From contig CAZWMT010000033.1 in the NCBI GenBank assembly GCA_964635055.1, positions 1-64,000 on the forward strand: 64,000 nt of DNA, read 5' to 3'. The notes under the pieces are model-generated. The model had not been told where the DNA came from. It saw nothing but the letters and a program-made list of their open reading frames with translations, and ran no database searches. Position numbers and translations under genes: made by a program. Origin of the DNA: JAEUJM01 sp964635055. GTDB lineage: Bacteria; Actinomycetota; Acidimicrobiia; Acidimicrobiales; DATDAH01. This document shows, piece after piece, positions 32,159 to 40,601 of this stretch (position 1 is its first letter; every line of letters begins with the position of its first letter).

Positions 32159-32178
32159 CCTACCTACCGGTAGGTAGG
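32159..32178. promoter_or_regulatory. Perfect 20-bp palindrome upstream of desaturase
   Basis: CCTACCTACCGGTAGGTAGG reads the same on both strands and ends 10 bp from the desaturase start codon. ACCNNCCGGTNGGT-like palindromes are typical of TetR-family regulators of fatty-acid genes. It would block transcription of the minus-strand gene when bound. Confidence 0.7.
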
Positions 32179-32268
32179 GAGTCCATCGCGGCCGGGAAGA
32201 AGGCGGGTGCGATGTGTCACAGTGGTGCCCGGCAGGGCTTAGGGGCTTGACCGAAGGAGACGTTCGCA

Positions 32269-35097
32269 ATGCGACAGAGCGCGGCACTGGCGGTCTCGAC
32301 CGTGGCCACGGTGGTCGCGGCCGGGCTGGCCACCACCGTTCCGGCGGCCGCCGAGGAACCCCCGCCGATCACCTCGTTCGCGGTCGGTCCCCCGTTCACC
32401 ACCAACGCGGTCGTGGCCGGCCCCGACGGCGCGCTGTGGCAGGCCGCGACGGCCCGGGAGGGTCGCCCAGGGGCCGACCTGGCCCGCTTCGACCCGGCCA
32501 CCGGCGACGAGACACCCACCGACCTCGCGGGCGTGGGCGGAGCGCTGGCACTGACCTTCACACCGGCCGGCGACCTGTGGGTGCTGGGCGACCTCGCCGG
32601 CGGCACCACCGACCGGCTGGTGCAGGTCGACCCTGGCGACCGCACCGCGCTCGACCAGTTCGACGTGCCCCGCAGCAACGGTCCCCGGGGGCTCGCCGCC
32701 ACCGCCGACGGCCACCTCTGGTACGTCACCGACACCGCCGGCGACCCGCTGGTGGAGGTCGATCCGGCCACCGACACCGTGACCCGCCATGCCCTCCCGG
32801 CGCTGGGCGGCGCCGACCGAGGGTTCGGCACGATCGCACTCGGCCCGGACGGCAACCTCTGGGTGCCGGTGCTGTTCTCGTCCTCTGACCCCCTGCCCGT
32901 CGGATCGGCGCTCGACGACCCCGACGTCCTGGCCCGGATCACACCCGCCGGCACGCTCACCCAGATCGACACGGGCGCACAGCTGAGCGGGGTGCTGGCG
33001 ATGACCGGCGGCGCCGTGTGGTTCGGGGCCTCCACCGGCATCGGGCGGGTCGACCCCGACACGACCGATGTCGAGACGTGGCCCGTGGCGCCGGCGGCCT
33101 CTGTCGACGCGCTCGCCGCCGGGCCCGACGGGCGCACGTGGTTCAGCGACGGCACCACCCGGGCCCTGGGCGCGCTCGACCCCGACACCGGGACAGTGAC
33201 GGTCACGCCCACCCCCGGTGCCCGACCGACCCTCCTCACCACCGACGGCAGCGGCGCGCTCTGGTTCGTCGACGGCGAGCAATTCCTCGCCCAGGTGGAC
33301 CCGGCCACCGCCGCGTTCACGGCGAGGGCCCGAGGGGTCCACCGGCCCACCCTCCTGCTCGGCGGCCCCGACGGGCGGTTGTGGACCGCGTCCGGAGACG
33401 GGTTCGTGGTCGGCGCCCTCGATCCCCACGACCCGACGCCGGCCGACCCCGCGGTCGAGGCCCTCCACGTGGGTCATCCCGTCACCGGCCTGGCCGAGGG
33501 TCCCGGCGACACCGTGGTGTTCAGCGCGGCGGACGGCCACGTGGGCCGGATCGACCCGGCCACCCTCGCCCTGTCCACCTCGGCGACGCCCGGTGTGAGC
33601 CAGCCGAGCAGCATCGTCGCCGACGCCGGTGGCGACCTCTGGATCACCGGGTTCACCAACGACACCCTGGGTGAGATCGACCCCACCACGGGGGCGGTGA
33701 CGACCCGTCCGAGCGGCGGGGTGGAGGGCCCCGGCGCCCTCGTCGCCGACGGCGCCGGTGGCCTCTGGTTCACCGGCGAGCTGAACGGCACCCTGGGCGA
33801 GCTCGACCCGGCCACGGGTGCCGTGGTCAGCCACTCCACCGGCACCATCACCGATCCGCTCGACGCGGCCATCACGCCCGACGGCGCCGTCTGGGCCATC
33901 GGCCGCAGCGACATCTTCCGCTTCGACCCCACCACCGACACCGGCACCGTGCACCCCACCGGCCTCACGAACCAACGGGCCGTCGCCGTCGGCCCCGACG
34001 GCAACCTCTGGGTCACCGCGCCGCGTCGTGTGGCGCGCATCGACGCCCAGACCGGCGAGGTGACCACCTTCACCGACCTCTTCCACACCTCCACCAGCAC
34101 CGCCCAGGGCGAGTGGGGCATCACCACCGGCGGCGACGGCAACCTCTGGGTGGCCACACGCGACGGCGGGCTGCCCTGGCTCCATCGCGTCAGCATCCCC
34201 AATCCGAACCTGACGGTCGCGCTCGAGGCGGAACCCACGTCGGCTGCACCCGGTGACGAGATCACCTACACGGCCACACTCACGAACGTCGGCAACGAGG
34301 CCCTCGACGGGGTGGCCGTCACCGACGCCGGGGTTCCCGCCTGCGTCGGCCCCGTCGGCGACGGCACCCTCGCGCCCGGCACCGCGGCGACGGTCGAGTG
34401 CACCCGCACCGCCACGGGGGCCGACGTCGGCGAGGACAGGTCCGACACCGTCACCGCGGACGCCGACCAGACCGACCCGGTCACCTCTGCGCCCGTGGTC
34501 GTCACGGTCGCCTTCCCGCCGCACGGCTACGCCGACGTCCAGCCGTCGGACTACTGGGACGCCCCCGCGGCATGGGCCCGGTTCAACGCCATCACCCCGG
34601 CCAGCGCCAATTTCCGCGGCGCCGATCCCCTCCGCCGTGCCCAGGCCGTCTCGTGGTTCTACGCCATGTTCGACCGTCCCACGGGCTCGCCTCGCCACCG
34701 CTGGTCCGACGTGCCCCGTCAGGCCGACTACAAGCCCGCGCTGCACTGGGCCACCGCCCAGCAACTGGTCACCGGCTACCCGCACAACCGGTTCAAGCCC
34801 GACAAAGCCATCAACCGGGCCCAGTTCACGTGGCTGCTGTGGAACCTGCTCGACCGGCCCGACGCCGGCGACCACACCCACCCGTTCACCGACGTCCCCG
34901 ACGGCGCCTGGTACGACGAGGCGCTCGACTGGGCCGACAGCGTCGGGATGGCCGCCGTCCCCGGCGGCGGCACCGCCTTCAGCCCCAAGGCACCCGTGTC
35001 GCGCGCCGAGGCGCTCACCGCCGCCCATCACGTCGCCGACACCCCCGACCTCTGGGCCGCCTACGACGGCACCCCGCCGGCGACCGTCCTCTTCTGA
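32269..35097 (+). CDS. Large secreted protein: Vgb-like beta-propeller, DUF11 and SLH domains
   Basis: A 942-aa exported protein. A signal peptide (residues 1-28) is followed by about 600 residues of repeated blades with PDGNLWV, GGDLWITG, AGGLWFTG and similar motifs, as in virginiamycin-B-lyase-like propellers. Next comes a DUF11-type Ig module (LTVALEAEPTSAAPGDEITY) and three S-layer-homology-like repeats (YADVQPSDYWDAPAAWARF, RWSDVPRQADYKPALHWA, PFTDVPDGAWYDEALDWAD). The SLH part should attach it to the cell wall. Lyase activity is doubtful because the blades look structural. GAAGGAG lies before the ATG. Confidence 0.85.
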   Translation: MRQSAALAVSTVATVVAAGLATTVPAAAEEPPPITSFAVGPPFTTNAVVAGPDGALWQAATAREGRPGADLARFDPATGDETPTDLAGVGGALALTFTPAGDLWVLGDLAGGTTDRLVQVDPGDRTALDQFDVPRSNGPRGLAATADGHLWYVTDTAGDPLVEVDPATDTVTRHALPALGGADRGFGTIALGPDGNLWVPVLFSSSDPLPVGSALDDPDVLARITPAGTLTQIDTGAQLSGVLAMTGGAVWFGASTGIGRVDPDTTDVETWPVAPAASVDALAAGPDGRTWFSDGTTRALGALDPDTGTVTVTPTPGARPTLLTTDGSGALWFVDGEQFLAQVDPATAAFTARARGVHRPTLLLGGPDGRLWTASGDGFVVGALDPHDPTPADPAVEALHVGHPVTGLAEGPGDTVVFSAADGHVGRIDPATLALSTSATPGVSQPSSIVADAGGDLWITGFTNDTLGEIDPTTGAVTTRPSGGVEGPGALVADGAGGLWFTGELNGTLGELDPATGAVVSHSTGTITDPLDAAITPDGAVWAIGRSDIFRFDPTTDTGTVHPTGLTNQRAVAVGPDGNLWVTAPRRVARIDAQTGEVTTFTDLFHTSTSTAQGEWGITTGGDGNLWVATRDGGLPWLHRVSIPNPNLTVALEAEPTSAAPGDEITYTATLTNVGNEALDGVAVTDAGVPACVGPVGDGTLAPGTAATVECTRTATGADVGEDRSDTVTADADQTDPVTSAPVVVTVAFPPHGYADVQPSDYWDAPAAWARFNAITPASANFRGADPLRRAQAVSWFYAMFDRPTGSPRHRWSDVPRQADYKPALHWATAQQLVTGYPHNRFKPDKAINRAQFTWLLWNLLDRPDAGDHTHPFTDVPDGAWYDEALDWADSVGMAAVPGGGTAFSPKAPVSRAEALTAAHHVADTPDLWAAYDGTPPATVLF

Positions 35098-35207
35098 TCC
35101 GGGCGCCGATCGCACCTGGCCTGACCCGGCCCGACCGGCCTCGCCCGACCGACCTGCCCCACCGACCTGATCCGACCCCGACCTGATCCGACGCGGACCG
35201 CCGGCGA

Positions 35208-35282
35208 CCTGGTCGGCCTGGTCGGCCTGTCGGCCTGGTCGGCCTGTCGGCCTGGTCGGCCTGGTCGGCCTGGTCGGCCTGG
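35208..35282. repeat. Tandem 8-9-bp repeats
   Basis: About nine copies of GGTCGGCCT, two lacking a base, run between the SLH protein gene and the ligase gene. The 110 bp before it are related degenerate CCGACC-rich sequence. It is a likely slippage-prone tract; no gene is seen in this 232-bp interval. Confidence 0.8.
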
Positions 35283-35329
35283 CCGAACCGGCACGAGCCG
35301 CCCACGCCGGCCGTCCGTATCCTGGCGCC

Positions 35330-36367
35330 ATGGCGCCGCTGCCCCGGTCGGTGAAGCCGATGAAGGCGGTGCTGGGCAACGAACTGCCCCACGACGACCC
35401 CGACGACCCGGCGTGGGCCTACGAGCTGAAGTGGGACGGCATGCGGGTGCTGGCCTACGTCGACCCCGCCGCCGACCCGCCGGTGCGGCTCGAGAGCAGC
35501 AACGGCCGCGACGTGACCGCCAGCTTCCCCGAGCTGGCCGGCCTGGTCGACGCCGCCTGCGGGCGGCCGGCGGTGTTCGACGGCGAGGTGGTGGCCTTCG
35601 CCGGCGGCCGGCCCAGCTTCGGGCGACTACAGCAGCGCATGCACCTCACCAAGGCCGTCGAGGTGGCCCGCCGCCGCGCCGAGGTGCCGGTGCTCTACGA
35701 GATCTTCGACCTGCTGCACTTCGACGGCACCGACACCACCGCACTGCCCTACACCGACCGTCGACGCTTGCTGACCGCGTTGCTGGAGGAGGCCGAGGAG
35801 ACCGAGGCGGGCGGCGGGCGGTGCTGGGCGCTCACGTCGAGCCACGACGACGGGCAGGCCCTGTACGACGCGGCCGAGGCCGAGGGGCTCGAGGGGGTGA
35901 TGGCCAAGCGCCGGGCCGGCCCCTACGAGGCGGGCCGGCGCTCGTCGAATTGGCGCAAGGTGAAGGTGCGCCTGGAGCAGGAGCTGGTGGTGGGCGGCTG
36001 GCTGACCGGCGAGGGGGCCAGGGCCAACCGCATGGGCGCGCTGCTGGTGGGCTACCACGACGCCGAGGCCCCGGATCGCCCGCTGCGCTACGCGGGGCGG
36101 GTGGGCACCGGGTTCACCGACGCCGAGCTCACCCGGCTGGGCGCCCTGCTGGAGGAACGGGCGGCCGCCACCTGCCCGTTCGACCCGCCGCCGCCCCGTC
36201 CCGTGGCCCGGGTGGCCCACTGGGTGGTGCCCGACCTGGTGGCTCAGGTGGCCTTCGGGGAGTGGACCAGCGACGGCATCCTGCGCCACCCGTCCTACCT
36301 GGGCCAACGCGAGGACAAGGCGGCCGCTGAGGTGGTGCGCGAGGTGCCGGTGCGCGCCGACCCGTGA
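35330..36367 (+). CDS. ATP-dependent DNA ligase (LigC/LigD-ligase type)
   Basis: A 345-aa ligase. The nucleotidyl-transfer lysine sits in YELKWDGMRVLA (KxDG, motif I); SSNGRDVT, FDGEVVAF (motif IIIa/III region), EGVMAKRRAGPYEAGRRSSNWRK split over motifs IV-V, and the OB-fold part (GWLTGEGARANRMGALLVGY) follow. It lacks polymerase and nuclease domains, so it is a stand-alone ligase used in repair. It is followed 24 bp later by the RsbW-like gene. Confidence 0.9.
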   Translation: MAPLPRSVKPMKAVLGNELPHDDPDDPAWAYELKWDGMRVLAYVDPAADPPVRLESSNGRDVTASFPELAGLVDAACGRPAVFDGEVVAFAGGRPSFGRLQQRMHLTKAVEVARRRAEVPVLYEIFDLLHFDGTDTTALPYTDRRRLLTALLEEAEETEAGGGRCWALTSSHDDGQALYDAAEAEGLEGVMAKRRAGPYEAGRRSSNWRKVKVRLEQELVVGGWLTGEGARANRMGALLVGYHDAEAPDRPLRYAGRVGTGFTDAELTRLGALLEERAAATCPFDPPPPRPVARVAHWVVPDLVAQVAFGEWTSDGILRHPSYLGQREDKAAAEVVREVPVRADP

Positions 36368-36391
36368 CCCGGGTGGGAAGCTGACAACAGC

Positions 36392-36772
36392 GTGACGACG
36401 ACGAGCGACGAGATCCGGCTGGAGATCCCGGCCCAACCCGAGTACGGGCGCCTGGCCCGCGTCACCGTCGCCGGCCTGGCGCTGCGCCTCGGGTTCGCGC
36501 ACACGGAGGTGGAGGACCTGCGCCTCGCGGTGGACGAGGGCCTCATCCTGCTGCTCGACGGCTCGGGCCACGACGGCGAGGTGGAGGTGCTCTACCGGCT
36601 GCTCGGCGATGCCATCGAGGTGGAGCTCACCGCCGACCTGGGCCGCCGGGTCCCGGCCCCGAGCAACGAGGCCATCGACCGCTTCCAGCGCATGGTGGCC
36701 GACCTGGTCGATGTGGCCGTGGCCGACCCTGCCAAACGCACGGTGCGGTTCCGCAAGAAGCGGCGTGTCTGA
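36392..36772 (+). CDS. Anti-sigma-factor-like ATPase (RsbW/SpoIIAB fold)
   Basis: A 126-aa protein matching the HATPase_c_2 group: LEIPAQPEYGRLARVTVAGLALRLGFAHTEVEDLRLAVDEG contains the N-box region where Asn is expected; here the position reads AVDEG. The G-boxes are weak, so nucleotide binding may be lost. RsbW-type proteins bind sigma factors or anti-anti-sigma proteins. No sigma-factor gene is adjacent. The GTG start lies 24 bp after the ligase gene. Confidence 0.7.
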   Translation: MTTTSDEIRLEIPAQPEYGRLARVTVAGLALRLGFAHTEVEDLRLAVDEGLILLLDGSGHDGEVEVLYRLLGDAIEVELTADLGRRVPAPSNEAIDRFQRMVADLVDVAVADPAKRTVRFRKKRRV

Positions 36773-36792
36773 ACGCTCTTCGGCTGATCCAG

Positions 36793-37227
36793 TCAGCCGG
36801 TGTGGCCCCAGCCGCCCTCACCGCGGTGGGTCTCGTCCAGCGCCGCCACCTCGCGGAACACGGCGTGCTCCACCCTCTGGATCACCAGTTGGGCGATTCG
36901 GTCGCCCCGCTCGACGGTGTAGTGCGAGCTCGAGTCGGTGTTGACCAGCAACACGATGAGCTCACCGCGGTAGCCCGAGTCGATCAGACCGGGGGTGTTG
37001 AGGCAGGTCACCCCGTGCTTGAGGGCCAGGCCGCTACGGGGTTGGATGAACCCGGCGTAGCCCTCGGGGATGGCCACTGCCACGCCGGTGGGCACCTGGG
37101 CCCGGCCGTTGCGGGGCTGCAGCACCACCCGTTCACGGGCCAGCAGGTCGACGCCGGCGTCGCCCGGCCGGGCGTACGCGGGGACGGGCAGGTCGGGATC
37201 GAGGCGGACCAGTGGCACGTCGAGCAC
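36793..37227 (-). CDS. dut: Deoxyuridine triphosphatase
   Basis: A 144-aa trimeric dUTPase. The five motifs can be followed: PGDAGVDLLA, PRSGLALKHG, GLIDSGYRGEL, RGDRIAQLVIQ and the C-terminal RGEGGWGHTG. It hydrolyses dUTP to dUMP, keeping uracil out of DNA. The GTG at 37227 is preceded by TACGAT with six bases between, pointing to a leaderless mRNA. The frame open further upstream is not coding-like. Confidence 0.94.
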   Translation of the reverse strand: MLDVPLVRLDPDLPVPAYARPGDAGVDLLARERVVLQPRNGRAQVPTGVAVAIPEGYAGFIQPRSGLALKHGVTCLNTPGLIDSGYRGELIVLLVNTDSSSHYTVERGDRIAQLVIQRVEHAVFREVAALDETHRGEGGWGHTG

Positions 37228-37254
37228 GCGCCGATCGTACGAGCCGGCCGGCCA

Positions 37255-37344
37255 TTGAGGCTGTCGGTGCCACCGCTGTCGGTGCGCCGGCGAGCGCAAC
37301 GGTGGCCCGAGCGGCCCAGACGACCCCTTGAGGCTGTCGGTGCC
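37255..37344. repeat. 17-bp direct repeat in dut-Uma2 intergenic region
   Basis: TTGAGGCTGTCGGTGCC occurs at 37255-37271 and 37328-37344, between the divergent dut and Uma2-like genes; a partial third copy (GCTGTCGGTGC) lies at 37275-37285. It might be a duplicated regulator site but no dyad is present. Confidence 0.6.
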
Positions 37345-37362
37345 CCTGGGTACCGTGCCAAG

Positions 37363-37914
37363 GTGACCTCGGTGCTCCCGGACCAGCGCAGCGGCTTCAC
37401 CATCGACGACCTCGCCGACTTCCCCTCGGACGGCAACCGCTACGAGTTGATCGAGGGGAGCCTGCACGTGACGCCGGCACCGATCTGGAACCACCAACGC
37501 ATCGTCGTGAACTTCGTGCGCACCCTTGCCGCGGCGTGCCCGCCGGACCGGGAGGTGCTGGTCGCCCCGTTCGACGTCGTCCTCGGGCCCGACACCATGG
37601 TCGAGCCCGACGTGTTGGTCACGCTCCCGGCGCCGGGCGAGACCAAGCGCCTCGAGGGCCCGCCCCTCCTGGTGGTCGAGGTCCTCTCCCCCACCACCCG
37701 CCTCTACGACCTCGGAACCAAGATGATGGCGTACCAGGAGGCCGGGGTCCCCGCCCACTGGGCGTTCGATCCACTGGTGCCCAGCCTCACCGAGCGACGG
37801 TGGGACGGCGACGACGAGGCCGTCCGCATCATCGAGGGCGACGACGAGGGCTCCTTCGACTGGCCCTTCCCCGTCACCGTCGTTCCCGCACGGCTCCTCT
37901 TGGCCAACGGCTGA
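37363..37914 (+). CDS. Uma2 family (DUF820) putative endonuclease
   Basis: A 183-aa protein of the Uma2 family, a PD-(D/E)xK nuclease-like fold. FPSDGNRYELIEGSLHVTPAP opens the domain, VEPDVLVTLP supplies the catalytic Asp region, and GPPLLVVEVLSPTTRLYDLGTK the E-x-K-like strand with K in DLGTKMMAY. Function is not known for any close relative. The GTG start has TACCGT six bases upstream, so it is probably leaderless. Confidence 0.85.
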   Translation: MTSVLPDQRSGFTIDDLADFPSDGNRYELIEGSLHVTPAPIWNHQRIVVNFVRTLAAACPPDREVLVAPFDVVLGPDTMVEPDVLVTLPAPGETKRLEGPPLLVVEVLSPTTRLYDLGTKMMAYQEAGVPAHWAFDPLVPSLTERRWDGDDEAVRIIEGDDEGSFDWPFPVTVVPARLLLANG

Positions 37915-37948
37915 CCGCGGGGCGGGCCGTCTCCCGTACAGTCAGCTG

Positions 37949-38506
37949 ATGCTCGCCTGGATGGATCTCGAGATGACCGGGCTCGACCCGGCCCGCAACG
38001 TCATCGTCGAGATCGCCACGCTGATCACCGACGACGAGCTGAACATCGTGGCCGAGGGCCCCGACCTGGTGGTCCACCAGCCCGCCGAGGCGCTGGCCGA
38101 GATGGACGACGTGGTGGTGAAGATGCACACGAGCAGCGGGCTGCTGCCGGCCATCGAGGCGTCGACGATCACCCTCGCCGATGCCGGCGCCCAGACGCTT
38201 GCGTTCCTGAAGGAGCACGTCCCCCAGGCCCGCAGCGTGCCGCTGTGCGGCAACTCGATCGGCACCGACCGGCGGTTCCTCGCCGCGTACCTGCCCGAGA
38301 TCGAGGAGTACCTGCACTACCGGTCGGTCGACGTCTCCACCATCAAGGAGCTGGCCCGGCGCTGGTACCCCGAGGTGATGGGCGCGGCACCGGGCAAAGC
38401 CGGGGTGCACCGGGCCCTCGACGACATCAAGGAGAGCGTGGCCGAGCTGGCCTACTACCGCCAGCACGTCTTCGTCACGCCTCCCACCACCCCACCCTCC
38501 GCCTGA
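37949..38506 (+). CDS. orn: Oligoribonuclease
   Basis: A 185-aa DEDDh exonuclease degrading 2-5-nt RNA and pGpG. LAWMDLEMTGLDP holds the first Asp and Glu, CGNSIGTDRRFL the second Asp region, and AGVHRALDDIKESVAEL the His/Asp of motif III. TACAGT six bases before the ATG suggests a leaderless transcript. It is essential in many actinobacteria. It stands alone after the Uma2 gene. Confidence 0.94.
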   Translation: MLAWMDLEMTGLDPARNVIVEIATLITDDELNIVAEGPDLVVHQPAEALAEMDDVVVKMHTSSGLLPAIEASTITLADAGAQTLAFLKEHVPQARSVPLCGNSIGTDRRFLAAYLPEIEEYLHYRSVDVSTIKELARRWYPEVMGAAPGKAGVHRALDDIKESVAELAYYRQHVFVTPPTTPPSA

Positions 38507-38589
38507 TCCCCGCCCTCCTCCGAGGGCCCTGTGGCGGATGTCACCCGCCCTCCCCTTGCGCGCGCCACGACGGACGGGCTTTAATCCTG

Positions 38590-38622
38590 ACTTAACCAAT
38601 CATCTTTATTGGAAAGCTAGGA
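38590..38622 (+). promoter_or_regulatory. AT-rich promoter with CCAAT/ATTGG dyad before sulfonate operon
   Basis: CCAAT (38596-38600) and ATTGG (38608-38612) form an inverted repeat with a 7-bp spacer, followed by GGAAAGCTAGGAATG that includes an AGGA ribosome site. Read on the other strand the right half gives ATTCCTAGC, close to the motif at 20506. It is the probable control site of the sulfonate-type transporter operon. Confidence 0.55.
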
Positions 38623-39687
38623 ATGCCCACTCACCGTCGCCCCGTGCTCGCGCTGCTCGCCACCCTCGCACCGCTCGTGCTGGTGCTGGCCGCGTGCAGC
38701 TCCGACGCCTCCACCCGGACGGCTGCGGCGGACGACGCCGCGTCGACCACCGCGCCACCGGTCGCCGCGGACGCCACGATCCCGGAAGGCACCACGCTGC
38801 GGGTGGGCGACCAGCTCGACTACCTGAAGACCGTGCTCGGGCTGGCCGGCGAGGACCAGGACCTCCCCTACGAGGTCGAGTACTCCTCGTTCGTGGGCGG
38901 CCCCCCGATGCTGCAGGCCTTCCAGGCCGGTGCCATCGACACCGGGTTCGTGGGAAGCACGCCCCTTATCTTCGCCCAGGCCCAGGGGCAGCGCATCCTT
39001 GCGGTGGCCGGCTGGGCCACCCCCCACGGCAACTACGGGCTGCTGACCGGCCCCGGCATCGACGACATCAGCGGCTTCGCCGACCTCGAAGGCAGGAGCG
39101 TCGCCTACCAGCAGGGAACCGCCGGCGAGGCGGTGCTGCTGCAGGCGCTGGACTCCGAAGGGCTGTCCCTCGACGACGTCACCCCGGTGAACGTGCCGGT
39201 CACCGAGACCGCCGCGGCGCTCCAGAGCGGCAGCGCCGACGCCGGCATCCTGGTCGAGCCCCTGACCAGCGTGTACCTCGAGGCCAACCCGACCGCCGAG
39301 AAGGTGGCCAGCGCGGACGAGATCACCGACCGCTCGTCGTTCGTGATCGCCAGTCAGGCGGCCCTCGACGACGCCGGCGTCTCGGCCGCGCTGGGCGACT
39401 ACATCGGCCGCCTGGTCCGGTCGTTCGCCTACCTGGCCGACCACCCGGAGGAGATCGCGCAGGCGGTCTACGTCGACACCTACGGGCTCAGCCCCGAACG
39501 GGCCGCCGAGGTGGTGGGCCAGGCGGGCGACGCCGCGTTCTTCGAGCTGCCGGGCGAGGTGCTCGATGCCCAGCAGCGCCTGGCCGACCTGTTCCAGGCC
39601 AACGGCGAGATCCCCGAGCAGGTGGATGTCGCCAGTGAGTTCGACAACCGTTACAACCAACTCGTCGCCGAGGCGGCGGGCCGGTGA
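38623..39687 (+). CDS. Sulfonate/nitrate-type ABC transporter substrate-binding lipoprotein
   Basis: A 354-aa lipoprotein (lipobox VLAAC at residues 21-25) of the SsuA/TauA/NMT1 group. LRVGDQLDYLKTVLGLAG, GGPPMLQAFQAGAIDTGFVGSTPLIFAQAQG and GTAGEAVLLQAL are typical. It binds a sulfonate or similar anion outside the membrane; the ligand is inferred from the TauD gene in the same operon. Its stop overlaps the permease start (GTGA). Confidence 0.87.
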   Translation: MPTHRRPVLALLATLAPLVLVLAACSSDASTRTAAADDAASTTAPPVAADATIPEGTTLRVGDQLDYLKTVLGLAGEDQDLPYEVEYSSFVGGPPMLQAFQAGAIDTGFVGSTPLIFAQAQGQRILAVAGWATPHGNYGLLTGPGIDDISGFADLEGRSVAYQQGTAGEAVLLQALDSEGLSLDDVTPVNVPVTETAAALQSGSADAGILVEPLTSVYLEANPTAEKVASADEITDRSSFVIASQAALDDAGVSAALGDYIGRLVRSFAYLADHPEEIAQAVYVDTYGLSPERAAEVVGQAGDAAFFELPGEVLDAQQRLADLFQANGEIPEQVDVASEFDNRYNQLVAEAAGR

Positions 39688-40601
39688 CGGTCATACACGA
39701 CACCGAGCCGGCGGCAACACTTCCCCCTGCCGCCGGCTCGGTCGTCGTCGAGGACAGGACGACGCCGCCGGCCTCCGCCGGTCGGCGGCTGACACGACTG
39801 CCGACGCACACGCCGGGTGAGCGGGAGGTCCAACGCCCCTTCATCCCCCGCGGCGTCGAACGGCTGATCGGCGTCGTCCTCTTCTTCGCCCTGTGGGAGG
39901 TGGCGTCGCGGCTGGGCTGGATCAGCCCGCAGGTGCTGGCTGCCCCGTCCACGGTGCTCACCGCCGGCGTCGACCTGCTCCGCGACGGCACGCTGGGCGG
40001 CGCCATGTGGGCGTCGCTGCAGCGGGTGCTCTGGGGCCTGGCCATCGGCATCCCGGTGGGCGGGGCGCTGGCCCTGCTGGCCGGGCTGTCCCGCACCGGC
40101 GACGACCTGATCGACGCCAACGTCCAGATGCTGCGCTTCGTGCCCGTCATCGGCCTGCAGTCCCTGTTGATCCTGTGGCTGGGCCTGGGTGAGACCACCA
40201 AGATCAGCCTGATCGTGCTCGGGGTCGCCTTCCCCGTCTACGTCAACACGTACTCCGCCATCCGCGCCCAGGACCCCGGCTACGACGAGTTGGCCGCGGT
40301 GGTCGGGCTGAACCACCGGGAGCGCCTGCGCCAGGTGATCATGCCGGGGGCGCTTCCCGGCTTCCTGGTGGGCATCCGCATGGCCACCGCCGTGGCCTGG
40401 CTGCTGCTGGTGTTCGCCGAGCAGCTCAACGCCCAGAGCGGGCTCGGCTACCTGATGATCCGGGCCCAGACCTTCTTCCAGAGCGACGTGATCGTCGTCT
40501 GCCTGGTGACCTACGCGGTCCTCGGCCTGCTGTCCGACGGCCTCGTGCGCTTCCTCGAGAGGAGGTTGCTCCGGTGGCAGCCGTCGTCACGCAGGGCCTG
40601 A
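39684..40601 (+). CDS. Sulfonate-type ABC transporter permease
   Basis: A 305-aa permease of the SsuC/TauC family with an N-terminal cytoplasmic extension of about 50 residues and six helices. LWEVASRLGWISPQVLAAPS, RVLWGLAIGIPVGGALALLAG and the coupling loop YDELAAVVGLNHRERLRQVIMPG are characteristic. It overlaps the upstream gene by 4 nt and the downstream ATPase gene by 28 nt. Confidence 0.88.
   Translation: MTVIHDTEPAATLPPAAGSVVVEDRTTPPASAGRRLTRLPTHTPGEREVQRPFIPRGVERLIGVVLFFALWEVASRLGWISPQVLAAPSTVLTAGVDLLRDGTLGGAMWASLQRVLWGLAIGIPVGGALALLAGLSRTGDDLIDANVQMLRFVPVIGLQSLLILWLGLGETTKISLIVLGVAFPVYVNTYSAIRAQDPGYDELAAVVGLNHRERLRQVIMPGALPGFLVGIRMATAVAWLLLVFAEQLNAQSGLGYLMIRAQTFFQSDVIVVCLVTYAVLGLLSDGLVRFLERRLLRWQPSSRRA

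Noticed and set aside
32239..35379. A 1,046-codon open frame on the minus strand
   Set aside because: Antisense to the propeller/SLH protein and low-complexity Gly/Arg/Val; no start context or domain.
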